From RGIG6374 sp045600965 (GTDB lineage: Bacteria > Bacteroidota > Bacteroidia > Bacteroidales > UBA932): a DNA stretch of 31,690 bases. How positions within the stretch are numbered: the first letter of the stretch is position 1; each line of letters begins with the position of its first letter. The notes beneath the pieces are model-generated. The model was given only the letters and a program-made list of their open reading frames with translations. It made no database searches and was not told the origin of the DNA. Below, piece after piece: positions 1-6,350 of this stretch. The position numbers and the translations under genes were made by a program. The DNA lies in assembly GCA_045600965.1 (NCBI GenBank), contig JAZRYW010000025.1, positions 1-31,690 on the forward strand, read 5' to 3'.

Positions 1-500
1 TGGTCGTACCACATTGTCATAGTCCAGAACGTCATTGCAGTGAACAGGGAGCTCATTGCATACACCTCGGCTTCTGTGGCAGAGAACCAGAAGGTATCCG
101 AGAAGCAGAATGCCAGAGCCCCGACGGCTCCTGACCCGAATACTGAAACTGCCTGTGAGGCAGAATATTCTCCGTTCGCTTCAATGAGACGCTTTACGAA
201 CCAGACTATCGTCAGATAAAGGAACAATATCGTAAACGCAGAACATATGGCGCTCAGAGAATTTACCAGAACCGCCGCGTGCATTTTGTCACCTAAGAGC
301 GTGAATATTCTTGCGAAAAGACTGTATGTCGGATTTCCGGGAGGGTGTCCCACCTCAAGCTTGTACGAGATTGAGATATACTCACCGCTGTCCCAGAAAG
401 ACGCAGTGGGCTCCTGCGTCAGAAGGTAGGTCACGGCTGATATCAGAAACACAGCTATCGCGCTGATTCTGTGCCATTGATTAAATTTCGTGTCCTTCAT
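1..500 (-). CDS. DUF2723 / GT117-family membrane protein, 5' part
   Basis: An open frame starts at the ATG at 500 and runs off the left edge of the window, giving the N-terminal 166 residues. The start reads MKDTKFNQWHRISAIAVFLI and leads into a first membrane segment. It is followed by the family signature WDSGEYI (about residues 36-42) and EVGHPPGNP (about 49-57), then two more hydrophobic segments. This pattern is known from the DUF2723 family, large multi-pass proteins classed as glycosyltransferase family 117 and related to protein O-mannosyltransferases, usually about 1000 residues long. They are common in Bacteroidota and are thought to act in the inner membrane on surface or periplasmic glycosylation. 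The acidic residues in the first loop fit the GT-C fold. Most of the protein, including any C-terminal domains, lies outside the window, so the exact acceptor cannot be judged. Confidence 0.85.
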   Translation of the reverse strand, partial: MKDTKFNQWHRISAIAVFLISAVTYLLTQEPTASFWDSGEYISISYKLEVGHPPGNPTYSLFARIFTLLGDKMHAAVLVNSLSAICSAFTILFLYLTIVWFVKRLIEANGEYSASQAVSVFGSGAVGALAFCFSDTFWFSATEAEVYAMSSLFTAMTFWTMTMWYD

Positions 501-519
501 AATTTTAGGAATGACTTAA

Positions 520-527
520 CGAAGATA
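520..527 (-). promoter_or_regulatory. Candidate -7 box for the DUF2723 gene
   Basis: The minus strand reads TATCTTCG, seven of eight positions of the Bacteroidota -7 consensus TAnnTTTG. It lies 19 nt upstream of the ATG at 500. No TTG is seen at the -33 distance, so this is a tentative call. Confidence 0.35.
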
Positions 528-541
528 CCGAAAATAATTCA

Positions 542-549
542 TAAATTTG
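542..549 (+). promoter_or_regulatory. -7 box for the C13 lipoprotein gene
   Basis: TAAATTTG is an exact match to the Bacteroidota -7 consensus TAnnTTTG. It overlaps an in-frame TTG at 547, so that codon cannot be the translation start of a transcript made here. The tandem ATGs at 589 and 592 remain. A -33 TTG is not obvious. Confidence 0.5.
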
Positions 550-588
550 CATACAGGACTCCGTAATCACCCTCTTTATTCTTTTGTT

Positions 589-2685
589 ATGATGCACGGA
601 ACGAAAATATTGAGCGGCATCGTATCGCTGATTTGCCTTTGGCTTTCTGCAGGCTGCACAAAGGAGATTCTGCTCTATTGTGACGAATCGGACCTTGAAG
701 AATGCAGGGTCGCGGTCGTACTTCCGTTATCCGACGGGCAGGAGGCCCAATGGAAGCAGTGTCTCGAGATATGCTCGAACAATCTCGCTGATGCTTTCTG
801 TAAGACCGGCAAGGGGGTCAGACTCGTGTACGAATGGTACGATGAGCTGTCCCCCGGCATTAGAAAGACTGCTGAAAAACTCGCCTCAAGGGATGACATA
901 AAGGCCGTGATAGGCGGTTTGTACTCGGACAATGCTCTTATACTGGCCGATGCCCTCTGCGCCAAGGACAAGCCGCTGTTCACTTTGGCTACGACGGATC
1001 AGCTTATTCGCGGTTATTCCAACTGTGGCAATCTGTGGGCTATGACCGAGACCGACATCACCCAATGTGAAGTGATGCTGAGTAAAGCAATGCAATATGG
1101 AGCAACATCGGTCGCTTTGCTGGTGAACGGAGAAAGCGCATACGGCAACACGTTTGTCGACTGGTTCCCCTTTCAGGCTCAAGAACTTGGCGTCAGAAAC
1201 GCAGGGGTGTTTTCCTGCACCGACAACACTGAAGAGCAGACTCGCGCCGCGCTCGCTACCGATGCCGATTATATCCTGTGCGCGCTGTCTGACATAAAAA
1301 CACTGGAAAAAGTGCTCCGAACCTATAACTCGACCCCGCATACGGCGAAACTGCTTATGAGTGACGTTGCCTACATCAGCGATGCATTGGCAAAGCTGGG
1401 CGATATGGTCGAAGGCATTGAGGGTATCTGCTACGGCGCCGACCCGTCGTCAGGCTTTGAAGTAATATATGGAACCATTGTCGGACGTACACCAATGCTT
1501 GGCGAATCGCAGGTCTATGATGCCGCAATGCTTATTGGTTACGCCTCAATGCTGCAGATGACAAATAAGGGAATCAGTTTCAAGGAGTCAATGAGACAGG
1601 TAGTAAGCGGCAGAGAGGATGTAGGCAGTTTCTGGGGAGCCGACGGGATGCTGCGCGTGACAAGGTCGATTGCCTCCGGTGGCCATCCTGACATCAACGG
1701 TGCATCGGGCAGTCTGGAATTTGACGAGAAGGTCTATACCAATGTCCTCGGTACCTGTTATCTGAATTATGTGGTTTATCAGCAGCAGTATCTGACACTG
1801 GGATACTGTTCCACAAAAGGTGACCGCCGCGCCGGTCCCACGCTTGCCGAATGGAACTGGATCAAGTCAAAGATGCAGGACATCGATGACGGAGGAGATG
1901 TGAAGTACCCTCCGCTTGATGAACGCTGGGCCCTGCTTATCGCCACATCGACCGGTTGGGAAAATTACCGTCATCAAGCGGACGTTCTCAATATCTATCA
2001 ACAGTTGAAATCAGCAGGGTACGATGACGGCCATATCGTGCTGATAATGGAAGATGACCTTGCGTACAACGCAGCCAATCCTGAAAAAGGCGTGTTGTAC
2101 TCACGTATGGACGGAGTGAACATATATAAGGACGTCAAAGTTGATTACCATATCTCCGACCTTCGGCCCATCGATTTCAAAGATATTCTTCTCGGACGCA
2201 AGTCTGCCCGTCTGCCACAGGTTCTTGAATCCGATGCAGACGACAATGTGTTCGTTTTCTGGTCCGGTCACGGAGATTCCGGACATCTGAAATTCGGGAA
2301 TTCACATATATCAAGAGACCAGATTGAAGATTGTCTGAATGCAATGGAAAAGGCAGGCAATTACCGCCAGTCGATATGGTTCATTGAAGCCTGCTATTCA
2401 GGTTCTGTGGCAAAGGCGGCGGACAATCATAATCATATATTGGCCTTTACCGCCGCCGGCGAGGACGAGTCATCCAAAGGAGACGAATACAACCCTGAAT
2501 GGAAAGTATGGATGAGCAACCGTTTCTCATCAACTCTGCAGGACTGTATGAAGACCGACCCGGATATGGCTCTCAGCGATTTGTACTACAGACTTTTCCA
2601 ATCAACCGTCGGCTCACACGTCCACGTATACGGAATAAAAGGGTATGGAAGTCTGTATTCCCATACCCTTGAAGAAATTTTCTGA
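589..2685 (+). CDS. Lipoprotein: type I periplasmic-binding fold fused to C13 (legumain-type) peptidase
   Basis: The protein has 698 residues and a lipoprotein signal peptide ending in the lipobox LSAGC, so it is probably tethered to a membrane and faces the periplasm or the surface. From about residue 37 to 330 it resembles type I periplasmic binding proteins of the Leu/Ile/Val receptor class (Peripla_BP_6): AVVLPLSDG, AVIGGLYSDNA and the paired Rossmann-like segments. From about 447 a second domain begins with WALLIATSTGWENYRHQADV and carries the two C13 catalytic motifs, VFWSGHGDSGH (His 561) and WFIEACYSGS (Cys 602). Both residues of the legumain dyad are therefore present. The start at 589 is chosen because the -7 box overlaps the earlier TTG and because it places the signal peptide correctly. 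It stands alone and diverges from the DUF2723 gene. The domain calls are strong. What the sensor-like half binds, and whether it controls the peptidase, is inference. Confidence 0.85.
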   Translation: MMHGTKILSGIVSLICLWLSAGCTKEILLYCDESDLEECRVAVVLPLSDGQEAQWKQCLEICSNNLADAFCKTGKGVRLVYEWYDELSPGIRKTAEKLASRDDIKAVIGGLYSDNALILADALCAKDKPLFTLATTDQLIRGYSNCGNLWAMTETDITQCEVMLSKAMQYGATSVALLVNGESAYGNTFVDWFPFQAQELGVRNAGVFSCTDNTEEQTRAALATDADYILCALSDIKTLEKVLRTYNSTPHTAKLLMSDVAYISDALAKLGDMVEGIEGICYGADPSSGFEVIYGTIVGRTPMLGESQVYDAAMLIGYASMLQMTNKGISFKESMRQVVSGREDVGSFWGADGMLRVTRSIASGGHPDINGASGSLEFDEKVYTNVLGTCYLNYVVYQQQYLTLGYCSTKGDRRAGPTLAEWNWIKSKMQDIDDGGDVKYPPLDERWALLIATSTGWENYRHQADVLNIYQQLKSAGYDDGHIVLIMEDDLAYNAANPEKGVLYSRMDGVNIYKDVKVDYHISDLRPIDFKDILLGRKSARLPQVLESDADDNVFVFWSGHGDSGHLKFGNSHISRDQIEDCLNAMEKAGNYRQSIWFIEACYSGSVAKAADNHNHILAFTAAGEDESSKGDEYNPEWKVWMSNRFSSTLQDCMKTDPDMALSDLYYRLFQSTVGSHVHVYGIKGYGSLYSHTLEEIF
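2634..2670 (-). terminator. Intrinsic terminator of the small lipoprotein-like gene, inside the C13 coding end
   Basis: A perfect 10-bp inverted repeat (2639-2648 with 2661-2670, 12-nt loop) lies in the last codons of the C13 gene. On the minus strand the stem is followed by TTTTATT, as in an intrinsic terminator. On the plus strand no T-run follows. It lies 28 nt past the stop of the convergent gene at 2698, so it should end that transcript. Confidence 0.55.
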
Positions 2686-2697
2686 ATCAATCAAATA

Positions 2698-2937
2698 TTA
2701 ATGAACCCAGATAGGATCGTACTTTCCACCATACGGATCATCATCGTCATTTTCGGGATGATGGCCTGGAGGAATGGAATCTTTATCGTCTTCCTGCTGA
2801 GTTCTTATTTGTTCCTTATTTTCCGGAATCTCGGGATATTCATCCGGATTTGTGCACATCACCACCGTTCCTACAAATAAAATAGACAATACCGACAGTA
2901 ATATAAAACTTTTTACAGATGAGGCTTTCGTCTTCAT
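2698..2937 (-). CDS. Small acidic exported / membrane-anchored protein
   Basis: This is a 79-residue protein of no family I recognise. Residues 1-12 are positively charged, and about 11-28 form one hydrophobic segment (FILLSVLSILFVGTVVMC) ending in a cysteine. The rest is hydrophilic, rich in Pro, Glu and Asp, with a run of four Asp near residue 65 and a Gly-Lys-Tyr-Asp-Pro tail. The cysteine after the hydrophobic run suggests a lipoprotein, but the lipobox (VVMC) is not canonical; a single-pass anchor is the alternative. Support for a real gene comes from an exact -7 box (2954-2961) and a good terminator (2634-2670) flanking the frame. It is convergent with the C13 gene, 12 nt between stops. 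Its base composition is AT-rich compared with the rest of the window. Confidence 0.6.
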   Translation of the reverse strand: MKTKASSVKSFILLSVLSILFVGTVVMCTNPDEYPEIPENKEQIRTQQEDDKDSIPPGHHPENDDDDPYGGKYDPIWVH

Positions 2938-2953
2938 ATAAAAAATATTTTCA

Positions 2954-2961
2954 CAAAGTTA
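2954..2961 (-). promoter_or_regulatory. -7 box for the small exported protein
   Basis: The minus strand reads TAACTTTG, an exact match to TAnnTTTG, 16 nt upstream of the ATG at 2937. The flanks are very AT-rich and no TTG lies at the -33 distance. Confidence 0.5.
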
Positions 2962-2996
2962 TAAATAAATTTCAGATTAAAAAATTTTTTGATGGA

Positions 2997-3054
2997 TTTG
3001 CGCTTGAAATGAGGGAGCATACCGGTTGGTATGTGACCGGATTGAAAGCGCAAA
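2997..3054. repeat. Inverted repeat between the small gene and the tRNA terminator
   Basis: Nine-base arms TTTGCGCTT (2997-3005) and AAGCGCAAA (3046-3054) enclose a smaller hairpin, ATACC-GGTT-GGTAT (3019-3032). The structure lies upstream of the small gene's -7 box, in a 130-nt gap with no gene. It could be an operator or a structured relic. No function is shown. Confidence 0.4.
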
Positions 3055-3068
3055 GAGTGTTTTGGAAT

Positions 3069-3099
3069 AAAAAAGAGGTTGACCGTGCAGGTCAACCTC
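3069..3099 (-). terminator. Intrinsic terminator of the rplS-tRNA-Arg unit
   Basis: A perfect 10-bp stem (GAGGTTGACC, loop GTGCA, GGTCAACCTC) is followed on the minus strand by six Ts. It starts 2 nt after the CCA end of the tRNA gene. This is a textbook intrinsic terminator. Confidence 0.9.
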
Positions 3100-3100
3100 C

Positions 3101-3177
3101 TGGTGATCCGTATAGGATTCAAACCTATAACCTCTTGATCCGTAGTCAAGTGCTCTATTCAGTTGAGCTAACGGACC
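3101..3177 (-). tRNA. tRNA-Arg (anticodon ACG)
   Basis: The 77-nt gene folds into a full cloverleaf. The 7-bp acceptor has one G2-U71 wobble. The D stem is GCTC/GAGC. The anticodon stem CTTGA/TCAAG carries loop CTACGGA, anticodon ACG, which would be read as inosine at position 34. The variable region has 5 nt, and the T stem is ATAGG/CCTAT. The CCA end is encoded. The D loop has G18-A19 and the T loop begins TTT, so the usual G19-C56 elbow pair is replaced by A19-U56. It sits 10 nt after the rplS stop and just before a strong terminator, so it is probably transcribed with rplS and processed out. Confidence 0.95.
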
Positions 3178-3187
3178 GTCCTTATGC

Positions 3188-3562
3188 TTATTCGGCCTTT
3201 TCCTTTGCCGGTGAATATTTGCGCTCTTTGATACGAGCCTTCTTACCGGTGAGTTCACGGAAGTAGAAGATACGTGCGCGACGTACTTTGCCGGCCTTGT
3301 TAAGTTCAATCGATTCGATGAAGGGGGAAGCGAGAGGGAAAATCTTTTCCACGCCGACTCCGTTGGACATCTTGCGTACGGTGAAAGTCTGGGTCTCACC
3401 TGCGCCGCGACGCTGGAGGACAACTCCGCGGAACTTCTGGAGACGTTCCTTGTTTTCTTCCTTTATCTTGTATGTAACTGTAATCGTGTCACCTGCGCGG
3501 AATGCGGGGAAACTCTTCTGTTCAGTTGCAAGCGCCTCTTTGGCGATTTTCATTAAATCCAT
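3188..3562 (-). CDS. rplS: 50S ribosomal protein L19
   Basis: The 124-residue protein is a full-length bL19, a large-subunit protein at the interface with the small subunit. The family core is clear: FRAGDTITVTYKIKEENKERLQKFRGVV, then GAGETQTFTVRKMSNGVGVEKIFPL and the C-terminal RRARIFYFRELTGKKARIKER. The start MDLMKIAKEAL fits the family; the Met at residue 4 is a possible alternative. It has its own promoter at 3637-3666 and is followed by tRNA-Arg and a terminator, forming a compact two-gene unit. The 3'-terminal lysine/glutamate extension is usual in Bacteroidota. Confidence 0.98.
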   Translation of the reverse strand: MDLMKIAKEALATEQKSFPAFRAGDTITVTYKIKEENKERLQKFRGVVLQRRGAGETQTFTVRKMSNGVGVEKIFPLASPFIESIELNKAGKVRRARIFYFRELTGKKARIKERKYSPAKEKAE

Positions 3563-3636
3563 AATTCCTTGTATTTAGCGCAACGTAACCGGGATACCTG
3601 CCCGTGTGGCCAGCGGTTGCTTTTGTTTTGGGACTG

Positions 3637-3666
3637 CAAAAGTAGTAATTTTTCTCAATACTGCAA
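3637..3666 (-). promoter_or_regulatory. rplS promoter (-33 TTG, -7 TACTTTTG)
   Basis: The minus strand has TTG (3664-3666), a 19-nt spacer, then TACTTTTG (3637-3644). This is the complete Bacteroidota housekeeping promoter with both elements at the usual spacing. The 5' leader would be about 70 nt. Confidence 0.75.
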
Positions 3667-3707
3667 CACATTTTGATTTATTTTTCAAAAACCACGGGAA
3701 TATTGGT

Positions 3708-3715
3708 TAGATTTG
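3708..3715 (+). promoter_or_regulatory. -7 box for the GH115 gene
   Basis: TAGATTTG is an exact match to TAnnTTTG. Transcription would start near 3721. The box is back-to-back with the rplS promoter. The -33 position is poor. Confidence 0.45.
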
Positions 3716-3773
3716 TGTCGGAAGACATAGAATCAGGATGAAGTTTCCAAAGACAATTGTAAAACAAACCGAT

Positions 3774-6350
3774 ATGAAAAGAACTCTGACCGCCATTCTT
3801 ATGCTATTAGCGATATCCTTCAGCCTTGCGGCAAAGGATAACGGACAGCTTACCTTCAAGAGCCTCTCACCCGACAGATTTCCGCTGATCTACGATGCCA
3901 TTCCCATTCCCATCACGGTGGATGCCTCAGACTATGAAGGCATCCTGATAGCCGCCGACAATCTCGGAAAGGACTTCGAACGCGTATGCGGCCACAGCGC
4001 CCCTGTGATGAGATGGTCCGAAAGCGCCACTTTCAGCAGGACGATCATAGCCGGAAGTCTCTCCAGCAACCTCATACAGACCATAGTCAAGGCCGGTCTG
4101 CTGGATGAGAGCCAGTTGAAGGGACGGACCGAGAAATATCTGATGACCTTCGTCAAGGACCCCGTCGAAGGGGTCAGGGAGGCTCTTGTCATAGCCGGCA
4201 GCGATATGCGCGGCACCATCTACGGCATATACGAGCTCTCCGAGCAGATAGGCGTGTCACCCTGGTATGACTGGATGGACGTGCCGACGGAGCATTGCAG
4301 CAATATGTCCATCGTCAGGGGCACTTACACCGCCGGCGAGCCTGCAGTACGCTACCGCGGGCTGTTCCTCAATGACGAGGCCCCCTGTCTCACCACCTGG
4401 GTCAGGAACACCTACGGGACCGATTACGGCGACCATAATTTCTATTCGCGCGTGTTCGAACTCATATTGAGGCTCCGCGGCAACTTCCTGTGGCCCGCGA
4501 TGTGGGGCTGGGCCTTCTACGCCGACGACCCTCTCAATTCGCAGACCGCCAATCGTATGGGTGTCATTATGGGCACTTCCCACCACGAACCTATGGCCCG
4601 CAACCATCAGGAATGGGCGCGCCACAGGGACGAATACGGCGAGTGGAATTACGAAACCAACCGCAAGGTGCTGGACCGGTTCTTCCGGGAAGGGATTGAA
4701 CGGGCCAGGAACACCGAAGACCTCATCACCATAGGTATGCGCGGTGACGGCGACACCGCCCTCGGAGGAAAGGAAGGCCACGACGACGAATACGTCCCCG
4801 ATGACAGGGCCACCATCAAGGTGCTCGAGAACGTGGTCGCCAACCAGCGCCGCATAATCAGGCAGGTCACAGGGCAGCCGGCTGAGAAGCGTCAGCAGGT
4901 GTGGGCCCTCTACAAGGAAGTCCAGCGCTATTACGACCGGGGAATGAAGGTTCCCGACGATGCCATCATACTTCTGAGCGATGACAACTGGGGCGACATC
5001 CGCAGGGTCCCCAAAGGGGATGAGGCAAAGCACAGGGGCGGATTCGGTATGTATTACCACGTAGACTACGTTGGTGCGCCGCGTAACAGCAAGTGGCTCA
5101 ACATCACCCCCATCCAGCATATCTGGGACCAGCTTTCGCTGACCTGGGAGTATGGAATCGACAGACTGTGGGTGCTGAACGTAGGCGACCTCAAGCCTAT
5201 GGAATATCCCATCTCGCTGTTTATGGATATGGCCTGGAATCCCGAAAGATACGATGCGGACAACCTTCTGGAGCACCCCCTGAAGTTCTGCGCCCAGCAG
5301 TTCGGCGAAGACCAGGCCCTGGAGGCCGCGCGCATCCTCAATCTCTATTCCCAGTATTCCGGCCGCGTGACTGCGGAGATGCTCGACCACAGGACCTACA
5401 ACGTCGACAACGGCGAATGGGAGAAGGTTGCCGGGGATTTCGTGCGCCTGGAGGCGGAAGCGCTCAGACAATACGTCAGCCTGAAGCCCCAGTACAGGGA
5501 CGCCTACAATCAGCTCATCCTTTTCCCCGTGCAGGCTCTCTCCAACATATATGAGATGTACCGGTCCCAGGCAATGAACCTCAAGCTCTACCGCGAGGGC
5601 AACCCCGAGGCCAACGTATGGGCAGACAGGGTCGAGGCCGCCTTCAAGCGTGACGCCGAACTCTGCCGCTCATACAACAAGGACATCGCAGGCGGCAAAT
5701 GGGACGGTATGATGATTCAGAAGCACATAGGTTACATCGGCTGGAACGACGACTTCCCCGGGGACAGGCTTCCAGAAATCCACCGCATCCCCGTTGACGG
5801 GGACGGAGGCTTCGTATTCAGCCACTCTGAAGGAGCTGCCGTTATGGATGCCGAGCACTACTATTCGAAGCAGGATGCCGCCGATGCCCGTTGGACTGTC
5901 ATTCCGTATATGGGACGCACCCGCAGCGGCATATCCCTCCAGCCCTATAACGCCTCTGTCGACGGCAATCTTCTGACCTACAGGTTCGAGGTTCCGCTGG
6001 ATGTGGAGGAGGTCACGGTGCGCGTCATTACCGCATCCACCCTGGCCTTCAGCCGGTCTGAGGGCCACAGATATTCGGTGGGGCTGAACGGAGGGGAGCC
6101 GCAGGTTGTCAACTTCAACGGCGAGCTCAACGAGGAGCCTCAGAACGTATACAGGATAATGTACCCCACCGTCGCCTCGAGGGTTATCGAGAGGACGGTG
6201 ACGATGAAGGATGTCAGATCCGGAATGAATACGCTCGAATTCAAGGCTCTCGATCCGGGCGTGGTGCTGGAGAAGATAGTCGTGGACTGGGGCGGCTACG
6301 AGCCTTCGTTCCTGTTTATGGACGAATCGCCCGTCACCATTCAAAAGTAG
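3774..6350 (+). CDS. GH115 xylan alpha-1,2-glucuronidase
   Basis: The predicted enzyme removes glucuronate or 4-O-methylglucuronate side chains from glucuronoxylan. From the ATG at 3774 it has 858 residues and begins with a signal peptide (MKRTLTAILMLLAISFSLAA), so it is exported. An in-frame ATG at 3738 would add 12 residues ahead of that signal and is less likely. Family-typical blocks follow in order: GSDMRGTIYGIYELSEQIG, SPWYDWMDVP, RGLFLNDEAPCL, LRLRGNFLWPAMWGWAF, MGTSHHEPM and ITIGMRGDGDTALGG. The C-terminal part, from about residue 690, is the beta-rich domain usual in this family. There is no SusC/SusD pair nearby, so it is not in a classical polysaccharide-utilisation locus. Its product fits the hexuronate genes at 17464-26674. 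Its last 17 bases overlap the convergent M23 gene. Confidence 0.93.
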   Translation: MKRTLTAILMLLAISFSLAAKDNGQLTFKSLSPDRFPLIYDAIPIPITVDASDYEGILIAADNLGKDFERVCGHSAPVMRWSESATFSRTIIAGSLSSNLIQTIVKAGLLDESQLKGRTEKYLMTFVKDPVEGVREALVIAGSDMRGTIYGIYELSEQIGVSPWYDWMDVPTEHCSNMSIVRGTYTAGEPAVRYRGLFLNDEAPCLTTWVRNTYGTDYGDHNFYSRVFELILRLRGNFLWPAMWGWAFYADDPLNSQTANRMGVIMGTSHHEPMARNHQEWARHRDEYGEWNYETNRKVLDRFFREGIERARNTEDLITIGMRGDGDTALGGKEGHDDEYVPDDRATIKVLENVVANQRRIIRQVTGQPAEKRQQVWALYKEVQRYYDRGMKVPDDAIILLSDDNWGDIRRVPKGDEAKHRGGFGMYYHVDYVGAPRNSKWLNITPIQHIWDQLSLTWEYGIDRLWVLNVGDLKPMEYPISLFMDMAWNPERYDADNLLEHPLKFCAQQFGEDQALEAARILNLYSQYSGRVTAEMLDHRTYNVDNGEWEKVAGDFVRLEAEALRQYVSLKPQYRDAYNQLILFPVQALSNIYEMYRSQAMNLKLYREGNPEANVWADRVEAAFKRDAELCRSYNKDIAGGKWDGMMIQKHIGYIGWNDDFPGDRLPEIHRIPVDGDGGFVFSHSEGAAVMDAEHYYSKQDAADARWTVIPYMGRTRSGISLQPYNASVDGNLLTYRFEVPLDVEEVTVRVITASTLAFSRSEGHRYSVGLNGGEPQVVNFNGELNEEPQNVYRIMYPTVASRVIERTVTMKDVRSGMNTLEFKALDPGVVLEKIVVDWGGYEPSFLFMDESPVTIQK

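Noticed and set aside
2919..3266. 115-codon plus-strand frame over the tRNA and terminator
   Set aside because: It translates a tRNA gene and a terminator hairpin in antisense and cannot be a real protein.
4257..5471. 404-codon open frame antisense to the GH115 gene
   Set aside because: It mirrors a GC-rich real gene, shows no recognisable domain, and lacks a promoter; the GH115 frame has continuous family motifs.
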